A DNA stretch of 64,000 nt, taken from Fimenecus sp045595185. Its GTDB lineage: Bacteria > Bacillota > Clostridia > Oscillospirales > Acutalibacteraceae. The DNA lies in assembly GCA_045595185.1 (NCBI GenBank), contig JAZNZX010000067.1:62001-126000 (forward strand), given 5' to 3'. Of the stretch, positions 51,363 through 58,847 are shown piece after piece (the stretch's first letter is position 1; every line of letters starts with the position of its first letter). The notes below the pieces were generated by a model. The model was not told the origin of the DNA and searched no databases. It was given only the letters and a program-made list of their open reading frames with translations. Position numbers and translations under genes: made by a program.

Positions 51363-52032
51363 AAAATGGGCTATGGAAGTGCGAATGTCCTTTCAAAAAA
51401 CAGGTATGGCAAAGTTTATCTCACATCTTGATACAGTTCGTTGTATTACAAGAGCAATGAAAAGAGCCTGTGTGCCAATATGGTTCACCGAAGGCTTTAA
51501 CCCGCATGCATTTTTAACCTTTGCAATGCCACTTTCATTGGGCTTTGAAAGTCTTTGTGAAACTGTTGATTTTCGTCTTTTGGAACAGGTTGATTTGAAT
51601 GAGCTCGCAAAAAAAATCAACGATGCTTTGCCTGTCGATATAACTGTCAAAGAAATATATGTTTACGAAGCTTCTCCTAACGACATCCGTTGGGCTGAAT
51701 ATAAAATTATATTCAATAATCCCGATAAATTACTTTCAGAGCAAGCTGAAAAAATCCTTTCTGCTGACGAAATTCTTGTTCTCAAAAAAGCAAAACAAGG
51801 CAGAAAAAAGGTTGATAAGGAAGTTAATATCAAAGAGCATATCAAATCATTTGAATTAACCGAAAAAGACGGTAAGCTTGTTTTGAATACCGTTTTATCA
51901 TCGGGAACAAGCATCAACATAAATCCTATGCTTTTAATCGGTGTATTGGTAAAGGATACCGAAACCGACGAGCAGGATGTTGATATAATCAAGGTTCAGT
52001 CTTATACTGAAGATATGGAAGTATTTAGATAA
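51349..52032 (+). CDS. TIGR03936/DUF2344 radical-SAM-linked protein
   Basis: 227 residues with RMSFQKTGMAKFISHLDTVR, RAMKRACVPIWFTEGFNPHA and MPLSLGFESLCETVDF, the DUF2344 signature. It is always found with the TIGR03960 gene, in some genomes fused to it. CGGAGG is 8 nt before ATG 51349. In many Clostridia the next gene is rng (RNase E/G) and rplU, but here an MFS gene follows with a 1-bp overlap. Confidence 0.9.
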   Translation: MPEVKKWAMEVRMSFQKTGMAKFISHLDTVRCITRAMKRACVPIWFTEGFNPHAFLTFAMPLSLGFESLCETVDFRLLEQVDLNELAKKINDALPVDITVKEIYVYEASPNDIRWAEYKIIFNNPDKLLSEQAEKILSADEILVLKKAKQGRKKVDKEVNIKEHIKSFELTEKDGKLVLNTVLSSGTSININPMLLIGVLVKDTETDEQDVDIIKVQSYTEDMEVFR

Positions 52033-53207
52033 TGGCAACTTTATTAGTAATTGTTATTTTTGTTACATATGTGGGTCTTGGTATTCCTGATTCTCTTTTT
52101 GGGACAGCTTGGCCTGCCATATATACCGAAATGGATTTGCCTATTTCCTATTCAAATTTTGTAACAGGCTTAATGTATATGGGCACAATTGTTTCAAGTC
52201 TTTTAAGCTCAAGACTTGTAAATAAATTCGGCACAGCATTGGTAACTGCATTCAGTACAGCACTGACAGCAGTTGCAATTCTTGGATTTTCATTTTCAGA
52301 TAATATATTACTCCTTTGCCTTTGTGCAATTCCTTTAGGGCTTGGTGCAGGTGCTATTGATAATGTTTTAAACAGTTATGTCGCACTCAATTACAATGCA
52401 ACCCATGTGAATTTCCTTCATTGTTCTTATGGTGTTGGTGTTACAATCAGTCCCTTTTTAATGTCCATAGCATTGAGTAACAGTAATAATTGGCAAGGCG
52501 GATACAGAACTATGTTCTTTTTCCAGCTTGCATTGACAATCATTTGCTTTGCATCATTACCCATATGGAAAAAGGTTAAGGAACAAAAGGCAGAGGAAGA
52601 TGAAACAAAAGTTGTACCCATTAAGGAATTATTGAGTATTCCCATAGCAAGAGCAAGTCTTGTTGTTTATTACGGTTCTTGTGCAATCGAGTCTGTATGC
52701 CTTGCCTGGGGTAGTACTTTCTTGGTTAATTCCAAGGGATTAACACCTGAACAGGGTGCGGAAATGATAACATTCTATTTTGTAGGAATGACTTTGGGCA
52801 GATTTTTGTCAGGTTTGCTTGTTAATAAAATTTCACCTAAAAAGATTATTGTAACAGGGGAGTTAATCACTTTTATCGCGGTTGTTCTTACTTTCGCAGT
52901 TAACCCGAAATTTGCGGGTCTTGGTCTTTTCTTTATCGGACTCGGTAACGGACCGATATTCCCTAACATGACACATTTAACACCAATTCATATGGGACGA
53001 GATATTTCTCAGTCTTTTATTGGTCTTCAAGGTGCAATTTCCTATGGAAGCATTTTGCTTTCACCAATTACATTCGGCTTACTTGCAGAAAAATTCACAA
53101 CAGATATTTTCAGCATATTCCAGATAATTGCTTGGTTGATTACAGCAGTATCAACTTATGTGATGCTGAAACACTCAAAATCAACTCAACTAATGGTTGA
53201 AAAGTAA
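52032..53207 (+). CDS. MFS transporter
   Basis: 391 residues with about 12 hydrophobic helices. The start FGTAWPAIYTEM and DNVLNSYVALNYNATHVNFLHCSYGVG resemble the FucP/YbjJ-like sugar/drug MFS branch. The central charged loop (about 178-205) separates the two six-helix halves. Its ATG overlaps the upstream stop by 1 base, so it is translated with the radical-SAM pair. The substrate is not predictable. Confidence 0.82.
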   Translation: MATLLVIVIFVTYVGLGIPDSLFGTAWPAIYTEMDLPISYSNFVTGLMYMGTIVSSLLSSRLVNKFGTALVTAFSTALTAVAILGFSFSDNILLLCLCAIPLGLGAGAIDNVLNSYVALNYNATHVNFLHCSYGVGVTISPFLMSIALSNSNNWQGGYRTMFFFQLALTIICFASLPIWKKVKEQKAEEDETKVVPIKELLSIPIARASLVVYYGSCAIESVCLAWGSTFLVNSKGLTPEQGAEMITFYFVGMTLGRFLSGLLVNKISPKKIIVTGELITFIAVVLTFAVNPKFAGLGLFFIGLGNGPIFPNMTHLTPIHMGRDISQSFIGLQGAISYGSILLSPITFGLLAEKFTTDIFSIFQIIAWLITAVSTYVMLKHSKSTQLMVEK

Positions 53208-53295
53208 AAATTCAACTTTTGTTATATTTACTTTATGATTGTTGTACCATACAATGCAGGTGTAATCGGTTACAAAATTTCAAGGAGTGATTTTT

Positions 53296-53793
53296 ATGAA
53301 AAAAACAATTGGTAAGAAACTTCATGAATTAAGAAAACAGTCAGGCTTTACACAGGACTATGTTGCTGAAAAATTAGGTGTGTCTGCACAGGCAGTTTCA
53401 AAATGGGAAAATGATATTGCCTGTCCCGATATTATGACATTACCGTATATTGCAGAACTTTTCGGTATTACAATTGATGAGCTTTTCAAAAATGAAGAAG
53501 TGCAATCAAATGTGAAATATGAAAAGACAGAAAAGATTAATGAAAATGAACTTGTTTTAAGAGTTTATGTTGATACAGCACACGGTGATGATATTAAAGT
53601 TAATCTTCCATATTTATTAGTTAAGGAGCTTATAAATGTGGGTAAGGATATTTCATTTATGTTTACGGGTATAGATTTAAGTGGAGTGAATTTTGAAAGT
53701 ATTTTCAAAATGGTTGAACTTGGTGTGCTTGGTGAAATAGTAACGGTTGAAACACAAAATGGTGATGATGTTCGGGTGGTAGTTGAAAAATGA
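53296..53793 (+). CDS. XRE-family regulator with SHOCT/DUF2089-like C-terminal domain
   Basis: 165 residues. Residues 1-65: Cro/C1 helix-turn-helix (GKKLHELRKQSGFTQDYVAEKL, VSAQAVSKWENDIACPDI). Residues ~85-165 have the pattern DIKVNLPYLLVKELINVG ... GEIVTVETQNGDDVRVVVE, which looks like the small beta/alpha domain at the ends of YvlB/LiaX-type proteins. AAGGAG is 8 nt before the ATG. It overlaps the following small gene by 4 bp. Confidence 0.82.
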   Translation: MKKTIGKKLHELRKQSGFTQDYVAEKLGVSAQAVSKWENDIACPDIMTLPYIAELFGITIDELFKNEEVQSNVKYEKTEKINENELVLRVYVDTAHGDDIKVNLPYLLVKELINVGKDISFMFTGIDLSGVNFESIFKMVELGVLGEIVTVETQNGDDVRVVVEK

Positions 53794-54029
53794 AGGTGGT
53801 ATTTCCCGTTAATCAGAAAACAATCCGTATAAGAATACCCAATGTACTCATATTTAATAGATTTACATTCTGGTTTCTAAAAATGATTTTTGGTGTCAAA
53901 TATTATCCACTTGTAAAAATTAAATACAAAGATATAAAGCCTGTTATTAAAAAGGCTAAAACTTATAAAGGATTTGAAATTGTAAATATAAATACAAGAC
54001 AAGGCGAAAATATAGCTATTTATTTATAG
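53790..54029 (+). CDS. Small basic protein coupled to XRE regulator
   Basis: 79 residues, basic, with an amphipathic/hydrophobic segment (NRFTFWFLKMIFG, about 27-39) and a conserved-looking end KKAKTYKGFEIVNINTRQGENI. No family recognised with certainty; it resembles small partners found next to XRE/SHOCT-like regulators. The 4-bp overlap (ATGA) indicates coupled translation, so it may act with the regulator. Confidence 0.6.
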   Translation: MKVVFPVNQKTIRIRIPNVLIFNRFTFWFLKMIFGVKYYPLVKIKYKDIKPVIKKAKTYKGFEIVNINTRQGENIAIYL

Positions 54030-54049
54030 AAACTTTTTCAAAAAAACTC

Positions 54050-54078
54050 TTGCTTTTTTACTTGACTTGTGATATGAT
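54050..54078 (+). promoter_or_regulatory. Promoter of rplS
   Basis: TTGCTT (54050-54055), 17-bp spacer, TATGAT (54073-54078). About 105 bp of leader follows. Confidence 0.6.
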
Positions 54079-54085
54079 ATTTAAG

Positions 54086-54180
54086 CATTTGTGGGAAACT
54101 GCAAAAAAATAACTATTATCTCGGGTGGTCCTCTGCTGAACTTCGGTACGAACACTTGAAAAATTTTTATCGGAGGTTAG
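54086..54180 (+). promoter_or_regulatory. Possible autoregulatory leader of rplS
   Basis: A leader of about 95 nt between the promoter and the L19 start, including GGTCCTCTGCTGAACTTCGG before CGGAGG. Firmicutes L19 leaders are known to bind L19. I cannot fold it reliably, so this rests mainly on position. Confidence 0.3.
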
Positions 54181-54182
54181 TT

Positions 54183-54524
54183 ATGGACGCATTAAAATTA
54201 ATGGCACAGGATTGCATCAAGGAAGCAAATCCAGCAATCAGAGTCGGTGACGTTGTTAAAGTACACGTTAAGATTCGTGAAGGCGAAAGAGAAAGAATTC
54301 AGGTATTCGAAGGAACAATCATTGCTCGCAAGGGTGCTGGCGTTTCTGAAACATTTACAGTTCGTCGTGTATCATACGGTGTAGGTGTTGAAAGAGTATT
54401 CCCTGTTAATTCACCAAACGTTGCAAAGGTAGAGACAGTAAGACGCGGTAAGGTTCGCAGAAGCAAGCTCTATTATCTTCGTGACAGAGTTGGTAAGGCT
54501 GCTAAGGTTAAAGAGCAGATATAA
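54183..54524 (+). CDS. rplS: 50S ribosomal protein L19
   Basis: 113-residue ribosomal protein at the 30S-50S interface. Signatures: RVGDVVKVHVKIREGERERIQ, FEGTIIARKGAGVSETFTVRR, GVGVERVFPVNSP and KVRRSKLYYLRDRVGKAA. CGGAGG (54171-54176) precedes ATG 54183. It is monocistronic here, with its own promoter and terminator, and apart from rimM-trmD. Confidence 0.98.
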   Translation: MDALKLMAQDCIKEANPAIRVGDVVKVHVKIREGERERIQVFEGTIIARKGAGVSETFTVRRVSYGVGVERVFPVNSPNVAKVETVRRGKVRRSKLYYLRDRVGKAAKVKEQI

Positions 54525-54548
54525 TCGAATCGTCAAAAAACAAACAAG

Positions 54549-54570
54549 GCAGAGAGCAATCTCTGCTTTT
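54549..54570 (+). terminator. Terminator after rplS
   Basis: Stem GCAGAGA/TCTCTGC with GCAA tetraloop, followed by TTTTT. Confidence 0.88.
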
Positions 54571-54602
54571 TGTTTATTTGTTGTAACCACTTCTTAAATC
54601 TT

Positions 54603-54770
54603 GGTCACAATTCTCAGCGGCTACTTTTCCGTCATTACTCGTCCCAAATACTCGTTAATACACAAAGTATTGCCTGCGTTTTTTGACGGTTCTGACGAAA
54701 AACTATCTTGCTGATAATCGCAACCCGATTTAATCAGCGGTTACTTTGTGGGCGATTCACGAATCGCCCG
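54603..54770. repeat. Imperfect inverted-repeat element plus hairpin before prmA
   Basis: 54603-54634 is roughly complementary to 54693-54725 (about three quarters of positions). TCAGCGGCTACTTT (54614-54627) recurs as TCAGCGGTTACTTT (54734-54747). A GTAGGGG-family hairpin (GGGCGATTC/GAATCGCCC, 54748-54770) follows. No gene lies in 54525-54797. Confidence 0.55.
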
Positions 54771-54797
54771 TAAAATAATTAGAAAAGAGAATTAACT

Positions 54798-55721
54798 ATG
54801 GATTGGACAGAAATTAAAATTGAAATTGATGCTGAAAATATTGACCGCGCAGCCGATATTGCAAGTATGGCTGTGCCTTATGGCATTTATATTGAAGATT
54901 ACAGAACACTTGAAGAGGAAGCTTGGGAAATTGCAAACATAGACCTTATCGATGAAGAGTTACTTGCTAAGGACAGAACAAAAGGCTGTGTTCACATTTA
55001 CATTTCACCTGAAGAAAACTACAAAGAAGCAATTTCATTCTTGACAGAAAGATATGAAAGTGAAAATATCCCACATTCAATTGAATACAAACCTTGCAGA
55101 AATGAGGATTGGGAAAACAATTGGAAGGAGTATTTTAAGCCAATGAAAATTGGTGAAAAACTCCTCATAAGACCACTTTGGATTGACGATTATGATGCAG
55201 AGGGCAGAGCAGTATTGAGTATTGAACCTGGTCTTGCATTCGGTAGTGGCGGACATAATACAACTCGACTTTGCCTTGAAACACTTGAAAAGCATGTAAA
55301 AAATGGTGATAGTGTTCTTGATTGTGGTTGTGGTAGTGGTATTTTGTCAGTTGCATCACTTTTAATGGGTGCTGATAACGCCACAGGTGTTGATATTGAT
55401 AAATTAGCTGTTAAAACTGCAATTGAAAATGGTAAGGTAAATGGCTTTGAAGCTCCAGAATACAACATTCTCAATGGTAACCTTGTTGATAAAGTAACAG
55501 GCACTTTCGATGTTGTTGTTGCAAATATTGTTGCCGATATCATTATTCTTTTCTCATCACAGGTTGGAGAATTTTTAAAGGATGACGGTGTATTTATTAC
55601 ATCAGGTATTATCGAGCCTCGTGAAGAAGAAGTAACAAAGGCGTTCCACGATAATAACTTTGAAATCATCGAAAGATATGAAGACGGTGGATGGCTTTGT
55701 TTTGTATGCAAAAAGAAATAA
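54798..55721 (+). CDS. prmA: Ribosomal protein L11 methyltransferase PrmA
   Basis: 307 residues. N-terminal L11-recognition domain (WTEIKIEIDAENIDRAADI, about 1-100) and C-terminal methyltransferase: PGLAFGSGGHNTTRLCLE, SVLDCGCGSGILSVASL, and NIVADI (catalytic-loop variant of NILA). The residue order matches PrmA. GAGAATTA precedes the ATG, a weak ribosome site. A terminator follows. Confidence 0.95.
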   Translation: MDWTEIKIEIDAENIDRAADIASMAVPYGIYIEDYRTLEEEAWEIANIDLIDEELLAKDRTKGCVHIYISPEENYKEAISFLTERYESENIPHSIEYKPCRNEDWENNWKEYFKPMKIGEKLLIRPLWIDDYDAEGRAVLSIEPGLAFGSGGHNTTRLCLETLEKHVKNGDSVLDCGCGSGILSVASLLMGADNATGVDIDKLAVKTAIENGKVNGFEAPEYNILNGNLVDKVTGTFDVVVANIVADIIILFSSQVGEFLKDDGVFITSGIIEPREEEVTKAFHDNNFEIIERYEDGGWLCFVCKKK

Positions 55722-55730
55722 TTATAACTT

Positions 55731-55757
55731 GGGTGATTTTTGAATCACCCATTTTTT
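55731..55757 (+). terminator. Terminator after prmA
   Basis: Stem GGGTGATT/AATCACCC with loop TTTG and then ATTTTTT. Confidence 0.85.
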
Positions 55758-55778
55758 ATATCCAATTAGAAAAATCGC

Positions 55779-55834
55779 GTAGGGACAGACATCCTTGTCT
55801 GTCCGTGTCATTCTGAGCGTAAGCGAAGAATCTC
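55779..55834. repeat. Adjacent hairpin repeat and GTCATTCTGAG element
   Basis: 55779-55805 is a GTAGGGA-type hairpin (GGACAGACA/TGTCTGTCC). 55807-55834 is a GTCATTCTGAG...GAAGAATCTC copy directly beside it. Confidence 0.75.
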
Positions 55835-55862
55835 ATTTGAGTGCTTTTTTATATTCTTTTTC

Positions 55863-55891
55863 TTGAAATATAAATGTAAATCCAATATAAT
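55863..55891 (+). promoter_or_regulatory. Promoter of GH5 gene
   Basis: TTGAAA (55863-55868), 17-bp spacer, TATAAT (55886-55891), 22 bp before the ATG. Confidence 0.75.
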
Positions 55892-55912
55892 TAAACAAAA
55901 GGAGGATATATA

Positions 55913-57160
55913 ATGAAAAAAATCATATCACTTTTACTTGTTTTTACATTGATTGCTACATTGTTTGGTTGCTCGCAAAGTAAAACAAAACCATTAGAAG
56001 AATATAATTATTCCAATACAAAAGAAATGAGCCTTTTATCTGTGAAGAATGGCAAAATTGTCATGGAAAACGATGAAGAAATAGTTCTCAAAGGTGTAAA
56101 TTTAGGTAACTGGCTTTTGTGGGAAACATGGATGGGCTTTGTACCTGAATATTCTGAGGATTGGGCACATTTTGACACACTTGAAGTTCTTATTGACCGT
56201 TTTGGTGAAGAAAAAACAGCTGGAATCGAAAAAGCATTTATAGATAATTTTGTGACAGAAGAAGATATTGCACAAATTGAAAAACTTGGCTTTAACTGTG
56301 TTCGTGTTCCGTTCTGGTATCGCAATTTTATGACAGAAGATTTAAACTGGCTTACAGAAAATCATAATAATAATTACGGTTTCCAAAAACTCGATTGGCT
56401 TATATCTACTTGTGAAAAATACGGTGTTTATGTAATGCTTGATTTACATGGTGCACCTGGTGGCCAGAGTATGAACCATTGTACAGGCAAAGCAGGTCGA
56501 AATGAGCTTTATGACAACGAAGAAATGATGAATGCTACAGTTGAACTCTGGTGTTCAATTGCAGAAAGATATAAGGATAATAAAACAGTTTGTGCCTACG
56601 ACCTTTTGAATGAACCACAGAACAACGGTGGTTATGACGGTGAATATTCATGGACAGCAGAAAGTGAAGAGGCTGTAACGAGAACAAATAAGGCATATGA
56701 CACTCTTTATAAAGCAATACGCGAAATAGATAAAAATCATATAATCTCATTTGAAGGCATATGGTCAACAACAGTTTTGCCTAACCCTGATGAAATGGGA
56801 TATGAAAATATGCTTTATCAGTTGCACCTTTACGATAGCGATAAAGGCATGATTCGTTATCGTGTAAAAGAATTAAAAACATCTCGTAAGGATTGGGGAG
56901 TTGCTGTGGTCGTTGGTGAATACAACAATCACGAATGTGAAGAATATGCCCAAAAGCAGTATGCTAAAAATAACATAAGTCGTATAAAGTGGAATTATAA
57001 AACCTATAACGCAGGTGAAAGTTGGGGAATATTCAATAAGGATGTTGAACGAATCGACATTAAAACAGCATCATACGAAGAAATCATAACCTTTATCAAT
57101 GAAAATGCAAAAACAAATACATTTGAATTTAATGCAGAGGAAATGGCAATTCTTAGATAG
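55913..57160 (+). CDS. GH5-family glycoside hydrolase lipoprotein
   Basis: 415 residues. Lipoprotein signal with LFGCSQ lipobox (Cys about 20), so it is anchored outside the cell. GH5 core: KGVNLGNWLLWETW, FNCVRVPFWY, YVMLDLHGAPGGQSMNHCTG, acid/base Glu in YDLLNEPQ, nucleophile Glu in VVVGEYNNH, and aromatic platform residues. The GNWLLWE/HGAPG pattern resembles exo-glucanase-like GH5 members, but the glycan is not certain. It lies 72 bp before the arabinose operon, and AAGGAGG precedes the ATG. Confidence 0.87.
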   Translation: MKKIISLLLVFTLIATLFGCSQSKTKPLEEYNYSNTKEMSLLSVKNGKIVMENDEEIVLKGVNLGNWLLWETWMGFVPEYSEDWAHFDTLEVLIDRFGEEKTAGIEKAFIDNFVTEEDIAQIEKLGFNCVRVPFWYRNFMTEDLNWLTENHNNNYGFQKLDWLISTCEKYGVYVMLDLHGAPGGQSMNHCTGKAGRNELYDNEEMMNATVELWCSIAERYKDNKTVCAYDLLNEPQNNGGYDGEYSWTAESEEAVTRTNKAYDTLYKAIREIDKNHIISFEGIWSTTVLPNPDEMGYENMLYQLHLYDSDKGMIRYRVKELKTSRKDWGVAVVVGEYNNHECEEYAQKQYAKNNISRIKWNYKTYNAGESWGIFNKDVERIDIKTASYEEIITFINENAKTNTFEFNAEEMAILR

Positions 57161-57166
57161 TTTTTG

Positions 57167-57195
57167 TTGATTATTTGTTTGAATAATGGTATAAT
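57167..57195 (+). promoter_or_regulatory. Promoter of the arabinose operon
   Basis: TTGATT (57167-57172), 17-bp spacer, TATAAT (57190-57195) with extended TGG. 37 bp before the araB-type start. Confidence 0.8.
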
Positions 57196-57232
57196 CAAAA
57201 AGATATATACTCATTAAAGGAGTTGGAAAAAT

Positions 57233-58834
57233 TTGGATATTCAGTCAATTAAATCGATAATTGAAAATGGCAACGCAGTTCTTGGTATTGAAATGGGTTC
57301 AACAAGAATTAAAGCCGTTTTGATTGATGAAAAGCATAACCCAATTGCAAGTGGTTCTCACGGATGGGAAAATCGTTTTGAAAACGGTGTCTGGACATAT
57401 CATATGGAAGATGTGTGGACAGGTCTTCAGGATGCTTATAAAAATCTCAAGGCAGAAGTATATGAAAAGTATGGTGTTAAGCTTACAAAAGTAAAATCAA
57501 TGGGCTTTTCTGCTATGATGCACGGTTATCTTCCATTCTCAAAAGACGGAAAACAGCTTGCAGAGTTCAGAACTTGGAGAAACACAATTACTGAACAGGC
57601 TGCAGGGGAACTTACAGAGCTTTTCAAGTTCAATATTCCACAGAGATGGAGTATTGCTCATTTGTATCAGGCAATCCTCAATGGTGAAGACCATCTGCCT
57701 GAAATCGACTTTTTAACAACACTTGAAGGCTATGTTCATTGGATGCTCACAGGTGAAAAGGTAATCGGTATAGGCGAAGCAGCAGGTATGTTCCCGATTG
57801 ACAGTACAAAGAACTGTTATGACGAAAAAATGGTAGCCGATTTTGATGCTAAAATTCAGGCTCAGGGATACAACTGGAAATTGCTTGATATCTTGCCCAA
57901 AATTCTTGTAGCAGGTGAAAATGCAGGAACACTTACAAAGGACGGTGCATTACTCCTTGACCCAACAGGTGAGTTGGAATGTGGTTGTCCTCTTTGTCCA
58001 CCTGAGGGTGACGCAGGTACAGGTATGGTTGCTACAAACAGCGTTGCAGCAAAAACAGGCAACATTTCGGCAGGCACATCAATTTTCGGTATGATTGTAC
58101 TTGATAAAGCACTTTCAGATGTTTATACAGAAATTGATATGGTTACAACTCCGACAGGTAAGCCTGTTGCTATGGTGCATTGTAATACCTGTACATCCGA
58201 TTTAGATGCTTATGTAAAACTCTTTGCAGAGGTTTTAGCAAATAGTGGTGTAGAGGTTAATAAACCTGCACTTTACGATATGCTTTATGCAGAAGCTCTT
58301 AAGGGCGACACAGATTGTAACGGTATTATCAGTTTTAACTACTATTCAGGTGAGCCTGTAACTGATACTGTAGAAGGCAGACCGTTACTTGTCAGAATGC
58401 CTGATACTAAATTCAGCCTTGCAAACTTTATGCGTGCACAGCTTTATGGTACAATGGCAACACTCAGGCTTGGTATGAACATTCTTTTTGATAAAGAAAA
58501 TGTAAAAATCGAAAAACTTCTTGGTCACGGTGGTCTTTTCAAGACTCCTGTTGTGGGACAAAAGCTTATGGCAGGGGCACTTAATACTCCTGTTGCAGTA
58601 ATGGAAACAGCAGGTGAGGGTGGCGCTTGGGGTATTGCACTTCTTGCATCATATATGGTAAATAAGGGTGAAAATGAAACTCTTGAAGCATACCTTGATG
58701 ATAAAGTATTCGCAGAATACAAAGCATCAGTTATTGAACCTGACAAATCAGATGTTGACGGTTTCAATGAATATATTAAGAGATACGAGTCAGCAGTTGC
58801 AGTAGAAAAATCTGCTATTGCTAACTTAAAATAA
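57233..58834 (+). CDS. araB: FGGY carbohydrate kinase, L-ribulokinase role
   Basis: 533 residues. FGGY-family motifs: AVLGIEMGSTRIKAVLID (ATP loop), GFSAMMHGYLPF, SAGTSIFGM and GEGGAWGIALLASY near the end. Start TTG 57233 follows AAAGGAG with 10-nt spacing. By sequence it is nearer the xylulokinase-like branch than to E. coli AraB, but its place directly before araA and araD makes L-ribulose the likely substrate, forming L-ribulose 5-phosphate. Confidence 0.85.
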   Translation: MDIQSIKSIIENGNAVLGIEMGSTRIKAVLIDEKHNPIASGSHGWENRFENGVWTYHMEDVWTGLQDAYKNLKAEVYEKYGVKLTKVKSMGFSAMMHGYLPFSKDGKQLAEFRTWRNTITEQAAGELTELFKFNIPQRWSIAHLYQAILNGEDHLPEIDFLTTLEGYVHWMLTGEKVIGIGEAAGMFPIDSTKNCYDEKMVADFDAKIQAQGYNWKLLDILPKILVAGENAGTLTKDGALLLDPTGELECGCPLCPPEGDAGTGMVATNSVAAKTGNISAGTSIFGMIVLDKALSDVYTEIDMVTTPTGKPVAMVHCNTCTSDLDAYVKLFAEVLANSGVEVNKPALYDMLYAEALKGDTDCNGIISFNYYSGEPVTDTVEGRPLLVRMPDTKFSLANFMRAQLYGTMATLRLGMNILFDKENVKIEKLLGHGGLFKTPVVGQKLMAGALNTPVAVMETAGEGGAWGIALLASYMVNKGENETLEAYLDDKVFAEYKASVIEPDKSDVDGFNEYIKRYESAVAVEKSAIANLK

Positions 58835-58847
58835 GGAGAAAAATATT

